The notes: generated by a model from the sequence alone, not told the origin. Positions 28,098 through 37,600 are shown, counted from the stretch's first letter. The stretch: DNA of 64,000 nt from Chitinophagales bacterium (GCA_020636535.1 JACJXT010000011.1:434001-498000); one strand, 5' to 3'. Translations and numbers: made by a program.

Positions 28098-29576
28098 ATG
28101 GATCTTGTATTTGATTTAGTTAAAGTATTAGAAAATAAGAAATTTCATAAAAGTGAAATTTTAGATAAATTAATTTTATCAACAACAGAAAATGTATATG
28201 GTAATTTTTATGCAGCAATTGCAAATAACGATATAAAAAATACAGACGAAGCAATAGCTTTTTTATATGGAAAAATAAATAAAGAAAATATAAATAAATA
28301 CAGGCAATTTAAATTTAGATTTAAGAGGAAACTTTTAAATACACTTTTTTTTGTAGATGTTGCCAATGTAGACTTTAAAAACAATATTCAAAAGACATAT
28401 TTCGAAGGAATTAAAACCATGTTCCAAGTTGATATTATTCAAAAATATGGAGGCAATAATAATTTAGTAAAAGAAATTATATTAGATAATATAAATACTA
28501 TAAAAAAATACAAACTTAACTACATATTATCAGAATATAGCTTAAAGCTAATCAATTATTATACATTAAACGGAGATTATAAATCACTAGCTAAAGAAAT
28601 AAAAAACTATAATAACTACAATCAGCTTTACTTAGAAGAAACCAATGCATTCATTTTGTTTAATGAAGTAAATGTACTAGCTGGTAGTCCCAAACCTAAT
28701 ACAAAATTATTATTAACAAAATTGCCAGTATTAAATGAAATCATTGTAAAAGCAAAATCCAATTTATCAAAATCTTATGCAATGATGGCTAAGATTATTT
28801 ATTACGAATATTTTGCAAACTATAAAGAATGCATGGCCGTCTGCTTTGAAACTTTAAAAATATTAAACAAGTCAGAATCATTAGTCAAACAATCATATAC
28901 AGCTATTGTCAATTATTTTATTGTTCGAATGCATTTTCAACTTAAAAACTTTAATCAATGTAAAACATACATCAATAGTATAAATGGTAAAATGCTAGGT
29001 TACAATTGGTTTTTGATTAACGAAATAAATTTTAAACTAGAGCTTAATCTAGATAATCTTACACAAGCAAAACTAGTATATAATAAAGTGATTAATCATA
29101 AACTATACAATGCACTGCCAGAAAGAGTTATAGAAATGTGGAACTTACACCTATTTTATCTCGATTTTTATCAAAGCATAAAAAAGAATGAACCATTTAA
29201 CCAAAATGTCTTTACGCTAATTAACAGTTCTACTAATTTATACCACGACAAAAGCGAATTCAATTTTTCCTTAATAATTATAAAGATTTTATACCTTTTA
29301 TATAAACAAAAATACACTGAAGCATCTAAAGTAATAGGTACGCTAAGAGTCTATCGGTCTAGATATTTGAAAGGAAAGAAATACAACCGACCAAAACAAT
29401 TTATTGAAGAATTGATATTGCTAGATAAAAACAATTATGAAAAAAAAATATCTAAAACACACTTTCTACAAAAAAGCTATAGTAACATTATCCTAGATAG
29501 TGAAATAATACTCTACGAAAACCTAATTGATATTATTAATACAATGCTCTATCCAACCAGCAATCCTTCACACTGA
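28098..29576 (+). CDS. Hypothetical helical-repeat (TPR-like) protein
   Basis: A 492-residue, Lys/Asn/Tyr/Leu-rich protein with no signal peptide or membrane segment. It looks all-helical, with paired helices every ~35-40 residues, as in TPR or similar solenoids. I recognise no family motif. The base composition is very AT-rich, unlike the surface cluster downstream. Its last codons (LYPTSNPSH) run directly into the first copy of the CTGAG repeat array, so its C-terminus may have been reshaped by repeat insertion. It is a lone gene between an IS element and the array. Confidence 0.7.
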   Translation: MDLVFDLVKVLENKKFHKSEILDKLILSTTENVYGNFYAAIANNDIKNTDEAIAFLYGKINKENINKYRQFKFRFKRKLLNTLFFVDVANVDFKNNIQKTYFEGIKTMFQVDIIQKYGGNNNLVKEIILDNINTIKKYKLNYILSEYSLKLINYYTLNGDYKSLAKEIKNYNNYNQLYLEETNAFILFNEVNVLAGSPKPNTKLLLTKLPVLNEIIVKAKSNLSKSYAMMAKIIYYEYFANYKECMAVCFETLKILNKSESLVKQSYTAIVNYFIVRMHFQLKNFNQCKTYINSINGKMLGYNWFLINEINFKLELNLDNLTQAKLVYNKVINHKLYNALPERVIEMWNLHLFYLDFYQSIKKNEPFNQNVFTLINSSTNLYHDKSEFNFSLIIIKILYLLYKQKYTEASKVIGTLRVYRSRYLKGKKYNRPKQFIEELILLDKNNYEKKISKTHFLQKSYSNIILDSEIILYENLIDIINTMLYPTSNPSH

Positions 29577-30388
29577 GCAATATACCCGTCATCCTGAGCA
29601 ATATACCCGTCATGCTGAGTGATAACGAAGCATCTCCCACCCAACCCATCGTCATCCTGAGCGATAGCGAAGGATCTCCAACCCAACCCATCGTCATGCT
29701 GAGAGATAACGAAGCATCCCCAACTCGGCATTGCTCCATACCCAGTCAACATCATACTCTGCCCAATAAACAACCCGTCATCCTGAGCAACAACGAAGCA
29801 TCTCCAACCCAACCCATCGTCATCCTGAGCAACAGCGAAGAATCCCCAACTCGGCATTGCTCCATACCCAGTCAACATCATACTCTGCCCAATAAACAAT
29901 CCGTCATCCTGAGAGAGGAACGACCGAAGGATCTCTCTCATCCGTCCACTCTGAGTGAAATGTAATGCAACGAAGAGTCCCCAACTTTCATAAAGAGATA
30001 CTTCGTACCTCAATCAACATGACGAATAATTGCAAAGTATCCCTCGTCTACTCTGAGCAAAGCGAAGAGTCTCCTGTCTAATAGAGATGTTTTTCTCGTA
30101 CCTCAATCAACATGACGAATAATTGTAAATCATATGTGCGAAATGTAATGAAGAGTTTCCAACTTACAAATGCATTCCATTCTGAGCAACGCGAAGAATC
30201 CCCAAACCGTATAGCAGAAACTCAATGCGAAGAATCCCTTACTTTATTCCGTCCACACTGAGCGATAGCGAAGAGTCCCCAGTTTATACACATTCCGTCA
30301 TGTTGAGTGAGGCACGAACGAAACATCTCTCAAAGTGTTCCCAAATTTAATTAGAGATACTTCGCTCGTGCCTCGCTCAATATGACGG
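29571..30388. repeat. Dense CTGAG-type palindromic repeat array, left block
   Basis: At least twelve copies of a ~30-bp unit of the form CGTCATCCTGAGCxAxAGCG + AAGGATCTCC, mostly in direct orientation and separated by short spacers. One spacer family (ACTCGGCATTGCTCCATACC ... CCAATAAACAA) is itself repeated at ~29721 and ~29851. Longer variants carry GAGAGGAACGACCGAAGGAT. The last ~95 bases (30295-30388) are an inverted pair, GAGTGAGGCACGAACGAA with TTCGCTCGTGCCTCGCTCA, able to form a long hairpin just before the GIY-YIG gene. Short frames across the array are repeat translations, not genes. Confidence 0.9.
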
Positions 30389-30434
30389 TTCAAAAATATT
30401 TATGGAAATTACTACATTTTCTCGTCTAAATAGC

Positions 30435-30737
30435 ATGACAAAAGGAGGATATATCTACATACTCAGCAATCAACATAACACAACATTGTACATCGGAGTT
30501 ACCTCCAATTTAGTAAACAGAATTTACGAACACAAAACAAAAAAGTACAACAACAGTTTTTCAGCAAAGTACAATCTAAACAAAATTATATACTATGAGT
30601 TTTTTACATCTATAGAAGAAGCTATTAATAGAGAACAATATTTAAAAGGTAAGAAAAGAATTTATAAAGAACAGTTGATTAACTCAATAAACCCACAATG
30701 GAAAGATTTATGGCATAACATCCAAGACTGCATTTAA
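30435..30737 (+). CDS. GIY-YIG nuclease family protein
   Basis: A ~100-residue stand-alone GIY-YIG domain, close to the YhbQ/UPF0213 size. Motifs in order are GGYIYILSN and LYIGVTSNLVNRIYEH (the GIY and YIG strands with the catalytic arginine), and the C-terminal glutamate in NREQYLKGKKR. ATG 30435 (MTKGGYIYIL) is chosen over the in-frame ATG at 30402, since the domain starts there. Such domains nick or cut DNA. The gene is the only real one inside the repeat array and is bounded by repeat copies on both sides. Confidence 0.88.
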   Translation: MTKGGYIYILSNQHNTTLYIGVTSNLVNRIYEHKTKKYNNSFSAKYNLNKIIYYEFFTSIEEAINREQYLKGKKRIYKEQLINSINPQWKDLWHNIQDCI

Positions 30738-30750
30738 CATCACCCTCCCC

Positions 30751-31366
30751 CGTCACTCTGAGTGAAATGTAATGCAGCGAAGAGTCCCCAACTGTTGTAA
30801 GTCATTATACATCATCCGTCATCCTGAGCAATATATCCGTCATCCTGAGAGAGGAACGACCGAAGGATCTCTCTCATCCGTCATGCTGAGTGATAACGAA
30901 GCATCTCCAACCCAACCCATCGTCATCCTGAGCAACAGCGAAGGATCCCAACTCGGCATTGCTCCATACCCAGTCAACATCATACTCTGCCCAATAAACA
31001 ATCCGTTATCCTGAGCAACAACGAAGCATCTCCAACCCAACCCATCGTCATCCTGAGCAACAGCGAAGAGTCCCCCAACTGTTGTAAGTCATTATACATC
31101 ATCCGTCATCCTGAGAGAGGAACGACCGAAGGATCTCTCTCATCCGTCATCCTGAGCAATATATCCGTCATCCTGAGCAAAGCGAAGGATCCCCATTAGT
31201 CCAGCAACAACTCAACGCAAAGAATTGCCTTACTCTATTCCGTCTACCCTAAGCATAGCGAAGAGTCCCCAGTTTATACACATTCCGTCATGTTGAGTGA
31301 GGCACGAACGAAACATCTTCCAATTCACACATCTTCCGTCACTCTGAGCAAAGCGAAGAGTCCCCA
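30751..31366. repeat. Dense CTGAG-type palindromic repeat array, right block
   Basis: About twelve more copies of the same unit, including three with the GAGAGGAACGACCGAAGGAT extension and another copy of the ACTCGGCATTGCTCCATACC spacer (~30950). Stretches such as 30820-30870 and 31090-31165 repeat each other in shuffled order, which suggests recombination within the array. The following 170 bases (31367-31537) are AT-rich and lack repeats; they probably contain the promoter for the surface cluster. Confidence 0.9.
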
Positions 31367-31537
31367 ACTCACCACTAAATTTTTCCTGTAATTATTTGCA
31401 AAAAACTGAAATCAATATATTCAATAATAGCTGTTAACTTTGTCTAATATTGTAATTTATAAATCAGCATAAGTTATAATGTATCGCATATAAGTCTACG
31501 AAACAGAATAACCCCTTAGGTGTAAAGAAGAACTTAT

Positions 31538-31783
31538 ATGAAAAAACTACAACAACTAACAGAAAGAACTTTCCGTTTCTTTGAAACAAGAATAGCAGGT
31601 ACGGTTTATTGCTATTTATTATCACTACAAGAACAAGTAACTAAAAGAGGGCAACTCTATTGTGTCGTTATTCTGAGCGTAGCGAAGAAGCTCTCAAGTA
31701 CAGAACATTGTGCATCTAACGAAGCAATTTCGTCAAGTCATATCATATTAGGCGGTACGCAGTACACAAAATCTCAATACTAA
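31538..31783 (+). CDS. Small hypothetical protein with an embedded repeat-derived segment
   Basis: An 81-residue frame starting MKKLQQLTERTFRFFETR. Its middle (VVILSVAKKLSS) is a direct translation of a CTGAG-type repeat (about 31666-31697), so a repeat lies inside the coding frame without closing it. No family is recognised and there is no clear signal peptide. It ends 21 bases before the large secreted-protein gene. It could be a real small gene, a remnant, or a leader frame of the downstream gene. Confidence 0.4.
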   Translation: MKKLQQLTERTFRFFETRIAGTVYCYLLSLQEQVTKRGQLYCVVILSVAKKLSSTEHCASNEAISSSHIILGGTQYTKSQY

Positions 31784-31804
31784 TAAAATAAACAAATAAA
31801 AAAT

Positions 31805-34300
31805 ATGAAACAATTACTAACACATTTAAAAAACAGCATACTATTGGTTATGCTGAGTGTAGCGAAGGATCTCTCATTTAGAGCCAATGTCAAAGTAGCA
31901 ATGTTGCTACTAATATTTATTAGCATGGGGCAGCTAAACGCCCAAACCACCGTTAACCTTAGCGAGTGTAGCAACTGTACGGTAGACGATTGTAATACTC
32001 TGGAATACCTAAGCTCAGAAATAACAGTAAACTCTGTTAATAGTACTAACGGGGGGGGGGATGTGGCTACTACTACAGTAGATTTAGACGCATTAACAAC
32101 AGTGCCTTCAGGTGCAAGCTATGCAATTCTTCGCATTTATGGTGGTGCTACTGAAAATTGTGGTGGTTCAGCTCAAACCCAGATTCACGTAAATGGATTA
32201 CTGCAGGTGCGGGCTGCTCAGGGAAGTGGTGGGAATGATTATCAAATGAATACAATAATTGTTCCACTAACAGCAGGAAATGAATTTGATTATAGTTTTG
32301 AATTTACCAACAATTGTACACCGGTATCGGGTGTAGCGGCCATCTACTTACAAGGCTTTGGTTTCGACTGCGGAGGCGGCTCTGGCACATCCACTGGCAC
32401 AGATACCTTGTATGTGGCACCTACAAATTGTGCCAATGGAGAATTAGTTAAAACAACCGATCAAGATTTAACAGGAGCAGGACCTCATAGTATTACCATT
32501 ACAAGCTATGATAACGTAGTTTTAAATGATAATGTTACCGATAATGCTACGGCAGGTACTATTACCATAACACAGGCAGGTGTATATGTGTTAGATGCTA
32601 TGGTAAGAGGGCAAGTGGTTACAGCAAATGCAGCTGTTAATATGACTCCGCTCATAATGGTAAATGGTACACAAGTAGCTCTGAGCCAAACCAACTTCAC
32701 TAATGCAAATGCTAATGGAAACACAGGTAATGTTTCTTATTTAGCTAATCTTGCGGTAGGGGATGTTGTATCTTTAGATTTAATTGTAACAAAAAGTGCA
32801 AGCTCTACATTTAGAATATTAGATGCTCAATTATTTGTAACACAACAAGACTGCGGCTCCGGCTCCGGCTCATCCACCGGCACAGATACCTTGTATGTGG
32901 CTGGGGAAGCGTGCAATACTGCTAGAATTTCTGGCACAACAACACAAGCAATTACATCAAATACACGATATAATAATCTAACAGTTACAGATCATAACAT
33001 TGGTGGTGTAACAGTTTCAGCTACCGGAATAACAATTACAGAAGAAGGTATATATGAGATCAGCGGGTATCTTAATTCAGTAAGAACCGCATCTGGTTCA
33101 GGAAGTTTCGGATCAAATATCTATGTTAACGGAACATCTGTGGCTCGCCAGGCAACTTCAAATATTGTAATGGGTAATGGCAATGCGCATAACTTGTTTG
33201 CAACGATGCCGTTAAGCGTAGGAGATGTAATTGAAATATGGGGAAGTTGTTCTTGTGATTTAACAGAGGCATGGTTATCTGTTGCCCGCATAGACTGCGG
33301 CTCCGGCTCAGGCACATCCACCGGCACAGATACCTTGTATGTGGCAAGTGAGCCATGCAGCCACATCCGTATAGAGGGTGCTTCTGACCAAAACAATGCT
33401 ACATCGGCTGCATATACTCATTTTAATACAACCCCTATATATAATGAAGGAGGTTTAACATCTAATGCAAGTGGTATTACAATAGATGTAGATGGTTGGT
33501 ATCAGATTGTTGGGCAAATGAGTGCAGCCAGAAATGTATCAGCAAATTCCTACAATGTAGGGGCTAGGGTTGTAGTGAATGGAGTAGAAGTGGCTTTTGA
33601 GAATGAAACATATCCAAACACAACAAATTCAACTGCTCACAATATTACCACCTATCAATACTTGTCAGCAGGTGATGTTGTGAGCCTTTGGTCTAACAAC
33701 ACTCAATCTGTACTAATTAGCGCAAGCAGAACTTTCCTAGAAGTACACCGCATCGACTGCGGTGGCGGCTCCGGCTCATCTACCCCACAAACCCTTAGCT
33801 ACGACCCCGCTACAGATAGTCTTACTATCTCTGGGGGTAATACCGTGAGTATAGCACCACAAAAAAGTTTTGCTGAAATGAGAGCAAACAATTTAGCTGT
33901 TGCAGGTCCTGCTGGTTCTTCAACAGTAGTAAACCTAAATGCAGCCCCTGTAGATCAGGGTGTAGCAGTATCTACTGATGTTCCGGGAAATCAGATTACT
34001 ATAAGTGAAGATGGATATTATAGAGTTTCGGCTTCAATGGTATATTATCCTGATAATCCGGTTACACAAAATGCAGTTTGTATGACATTGTGGGATGCTA
34101 CAGCAGGTACAGCCTTAGCAAATCGATTCTGTGCTAGACAAGAAACAGTTGGTGCTGTCAGAAGAGATATATCAACAAGTGGTTCTGTTATTGTTTATTT
34201 AACTGCAGGCACCAACCTACAGTTACGTTATACCAGTTCCCTTGCACCATCTACATCAACAGTAATAAATGCAATTTTAAATGTTGATAAGGTAGATTAA
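31805..34300 (+). CDS. Secreted multi-domain protein with C1q/TNF-like jelly-roll repeats
   Basis: An 831-residue protein. The signal peptide is unusually long: the n-region (MKQLLTHLKNSILLVMLSVA...) contains a translated CTGAG repeat (31846-31878) ahead of the hydrophobic core VAMLLLIFISMGQLNAQ. Four or five modules of ~150 residues follow, each with GITITxxGIYxIxG, an xVNGxxVA strand and LxxGDVIxLW, resembling C1q/TNF-type jelly rolls. They are joined by a nearly identical linker DCGxGSGxSTGTDTLYVA. A run of ten G (32051-32060) lies in codons for NGGGD. There is no T9SS sorting domain at the C-terminus (ends NVDKVD). A role as surface or matrix adhesin is likely but inferred. Confidence 0.72.
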   Translation: MKQLLTHLKNSILLVMLSVAKDLSFRANVKVAMLLLIFISMGQLNAQTTVNLSECSNCTVDDCNTLEYLSSEITVNSVNSTNGGGDVATTTVDLDALTTVPSGASYAILRIYGGATENCGGSAQTQIHVNGLLQVRAAQGSGGNDYQMNTIIVPLTAGNEFDYSFEFTNNCTPVSGVAAIYLQGFGFDCGGGSGTSTGTDTLYVAPTNCANGELVKTTDQDLTGAGPHSITITSYDNVVLNDNVTDNATAGTITITQAGVYVLDAMVRGQVVTANAAVNMTPLIMVNGTQVALSQTNFTNANANGNTGNVSYLANLAVGDVVSLDLIVTKSASSTFRILDAQLFVTQQDCGSGSGSSTGTDTLYVAGEACNTARISGTTTQAITSNTRYNNLTVTDHNIGGVTVSATGITITEEGIYEISGYLNSVRTASGSGSFGSNIYVNGTSVARQATSNIVMGNGNAHNLFATMPLSVGDVIEIWGSCSCDLTEAWLSVARIDCGSGSGTSTGTDTLYVASEPCSHIRIEGASDQNNATSAAYTHFNTTPIYNEGGLTSNASGITIDVDGWYQIVGQMSAARNVSANSYNVGARVVVNGVEVAFENETYPNTTNSTAHNITTYQYLSAGDVVSLWSNNTQSVLISASRTFLEVHRIDCGGGSGSSTPQTLSYDPATDSLTISGGNTVSIAPQKSFAEMRANNLAVAGPAGSSTVVNLNAAPVDQGVAVSTDVPGNQITISEDGYYRVSASMVYYPDNPVTQNAVCMTLWDATAGTALANRFCARQETVGAVRRDISTSGSVIVYLTAGTNLQLRYTSSLAPSTSTVINAILNVDKVD
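32051..32060 (+). repeat. Homopolymer of ten G within the secreted protein gene
   Basis: GGGGGGGGGG lies about 83 codons after the start. Loss or gain of one G would close the frame soon after. Such tracts in surface-protein genes are classical slipped-strand phase-variation sites, and in this AT-rich DNA the run stands out. Confidence 0.85.
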
Positions 34301-34681
34301 TAACGATTTTTGTTGCCAGCACAGCTGAGAAAAAAAATAAATAACAACCTGCTGGGTGTACAAACTTGGCAGGTAAAAACAAACCTGACAGGTTCTTGAA
34401 CCTGTCAGGTTTAAAAACAGATAGAAAAACAAAAAGCCGTAAGGTCTAAGGTCTATATCTTAACTCTTATGTCTAAAAAATAACCACTTTCTCGTCATGT
34501 TGTATTGATTCAGTATCTCAAGAAAGGAAAAAAAAACAGTAAGTGCCAAGTAAAGAGCAGTCGCAGTACGCACTACTCTATACTAAGTACTTCTACTATA
34601 AAAATAAAAATCTAAAAGCGTAGTGGTCTTATGTATAAAAGCGTAGCGATCTGTACGCCTAGCGGTCTAAAAAAGAAAACT
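34301..34681. other. Intergenic region with repeats between the two large surface-protein genes
   Basis: 381 bases without a gene. It contains a perfect inverted repeat at 34381-34412, short copies of GTCTAAGGTCTATATCTTAA-like sequence, TCGTCATGTTGTATTGATTC (a decayed CTGAG-type unit, ~34493) and three AAAGCGTAGxGGTCT-like copies just before the next start (34612-34672). An in-frame ATG at 34631 falls in these copies and is probably not used. Confidence 0.5.
34381..34412. terminator. Perfect 14-bp hairpin between surface-protein genes
   Basis: AAACCTGACAGGTT / AACCTGTCAGGTTT with a CTTG loop. It is followed by TTAAAAACAG on the plus strand, so the T run is short and it may be a terminator or a mobile palindrome. 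A diverged relative (CCTGCTGGGTG...CTTGGCAGG) precedes it at about 34350-34372. Confidence 0.55.
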
Positions 34682-37600
34682 ATGAGCAATAAAATAGCTT
34701 ACTTAAATTTTAAATGCCTACTAATAGTAATACTTACTATTATGGTGCAGCAGTTAAATGCACAGTCATTTAATTTAACTGCACCCATAGGTAATAGTAA
34801 TTACCAATGGTACAATGCAAGTGGAGCAATTAGTGGAGCAACTAGCAACACATTAACCAATGTACAAGCAGCTGGGCTGTATTATGCAGAGTATACGCCA
34901 GTAGGTAAAATGGGCTGTTCCAAAAAAACAGATCTCTTTATCTTGCTAAGTAGAACAACTTCTTGCGGAGATACAAATATGATTATCAATGCAGGAACTG
35001 TAACAACACTTTCGGCAACTTACCAATGGTATAAAAATGGTGTTCTTCTAAGTGGAGAAACTGGTAGTACACTTTCTGTAAGTGCAGCAGATACTGGCTT
35101 AATCTATGCTAAAGTAGCACCACTCGGTTGCGATACTATTGAAACAGAGCATTTTATTGTCAAACTTTTAAATTTAGATACAACAACAAACTACTATGCA
35201 CTTTGTTACGGCGATAGTATTATCGTAGGGTCAAGTGTATATAAAACAGGGGGTACATTTACAGATGTACTAACAAATATAAATGGATGCGATAGCATCA
35301 TCAATTCTATTATTACATTAGATTTATGCCTTACAGACACCTTGCCAACACTACCAGTATGTGATACCTGTACTAATACCATATGTTTAGATACGATTTT
35401 TGATATCACTAATGGTCACTGGACACTGTGCGATGGAACACAAGAAGCAACAAGTGGACTAGGTGCATACAGTATAGACAGCAGCACTGGTTGTGTAACA
35501 TATACCTCAAACGGAACGATAGGCAAAGACACCCTATGTATCATAGTATGTGATACGCTAGGGGAAGTATGCGATAGCGTACCAGTAATAATAGGAATTA
35601 TACCAACAACAGAAGAAGTGACAGACAGTACGACAATCGGTACGACCGACAGCTTATGTGTACAGATAGAAGACGGCATGTCCGCAGACGATGTATCAAT
35701 AGTATTGTGCAACGGAGCACTAGACAACATCACGATGCCAACCACCACTATCAATGGTAGTTGTGTTATGGTAAGTTATACAGGCACAGACATAGGCGAA
35801 GATGAGTTCTGTGTAGTGATATGCGATACGATACTAGGGGTATGTGATACCACCACAGTAGTAATCACAGTAACAGCAACAGACACCTTGCCAACACTAC
35901 CAGTATGTGATACCTGTACTAATACCATATGTTTAGATACGATTTTTGATATCACTAATGGTCACTGGACACTGTGCGATGGAACACAAGAAGCAACAAG
36001 TGGACTAGGTGCATACAGTATAGACAGCAGCACTGGTTGTGTAACATATACCTCAAACGGAACGATAGGCAAAGACACCCTATGTATCATAGTATGTGAT
36101 ACGCTAGGGGAAGTATGCGATAGCGTACCAGTAATAATAGGAATTATACCAACAACAGAAGAAGTGACAGACAGTACGACAATCGGTACGACCGACAGCT
36201 TATGTGTACAGATAGAAGACGGCATGTCCGCAGACGATGTATCAATAGTATTGTGCAACGGAGCACTAGACAACATCACGATGCCAACCACCACTATCAA
36301 TGGTAGTTGTGTTATGGTAAGTTATACAGGCACAGACATAGGCGAAGATGAGTTCTGTGTAGTGATATGCGATACGATACTAGGGGTATGTGATACCACC
36401 ACAGTAGTAATCACAGTAACAGCAACAGACACCTTGCCAACACTACCAGTATGTGATACCTGTACTAATACCATATGTTTAGATACGATTTTTGATATCA
36501 CTAATGGTCACTGGACACTGTGCGATGGAACACAAGAAGCAACAAGTGGACTAGGTGCATACAGTATAGACAGCAGCACTGGTTGTGTAACATATACCTC
36601 AAACGGAACGATAGGCAAAGACACCCTATGTATCATAGTATGTGATACGCTAGGGGAAGTATGCGATAGCGTACCAGTAATAATAGGAATTATACCAACA
36701 ACAGAAGAAGTGACAGACAGTACGACAATCGGTACGACCGACAGCTTATGTGTACAGATAGAAGACGGCATGTCCGCAGACGATGTATCAATAGTATTGT
36801 GCAACGGAGCACTAGACAACATCACGATGCCAACCACCACTATCAATGGTAGTTGTGTTATGGTAAGTTATACAGGCACAGACATAGGCGAAGATGAGTT
36901 CTGTGTAGTGGTTTGTGACAATACACTAGGTGTATGTGATACCACCACAGTAGTAATCACAGTAACAGCAACAGACACCTTGCCAACACTACCAGTATGT
37001 GATACCTGTACTAATACCATATGTTTAGATACGATTTTTGATATCACTAATGGTCACTGGACACTGTGCGATGGAACACAAGAAGCAACAAGTGGACTAG
37101 GTGCATACAGTATAGACAGCAGCACTGGTTGTGTAACATATACCTCAAACGGAACGATAGGCAAAGACACCCTATGTATCATAGTATGTGATACGCTAGG
37201 GGAAGTATGCGACACATTGGTAATAGAAGTGCCAATTATTCCATCTGTAGAAATGATATATGATACATTAAGAGTGAATTCAACTAATGACATTTGTGTA
37301 GTAATCGAAGACGGCATGTCCGCAGACGATGTATCAATAGTATTGTGCAACGGAGCACTAGACAACATCACGATGCCAACCACCACTATCAATGGTAACT
37401 GTGTAAATGTGACATATACAGGAACAGATATAGGAGAAGATCAGTTCTGTGTAGTGGTTTGTGACAATACACTAGGTGTATGTGATACGACTAGTGTATT
37501 AGTAAATGTAATTCCTCTTATTGATACAATTTATGATACAGTGTATAATAAAGATTCTATAGTTATTTGTTTAGATACAATCTGCTATGATGGCGTAAAT

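Noticed and set aside
29549..31040. Several open frames on both strands across the repeat array (for example 29549-30013 minus, 29612-29965 plus, 30772-31014 plus, 30840-31040 minus).
   Set aside because: They are translations of the 30-bp repeat in different frames (VILSNSEGSPTQP-like, FVVAQDDGL-like), periodic and without independent gene features.
29571..31366. Possible CRISPR array.
   Set aside because: Repeat units vary in length and sequence, spacers are irregular and themselves repeated, units are often palindromic pairs, and no cas genes are present.
35416..37392. Four 112-codon open frames on the minus strand, three of them identical.
   Set aside because: They lie antisense inside the 546-bp tandem repeats of the adhesin gene and repeat only because that DNA repeats.
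35333..37500. Assembly artefact as the sole explanation for the 546-bp repeats.
   Set aside because: Unit 4 is clearly diverged and unit 3 is a mosaic, so at least part of the repetition is real; the exact unit number remains open.
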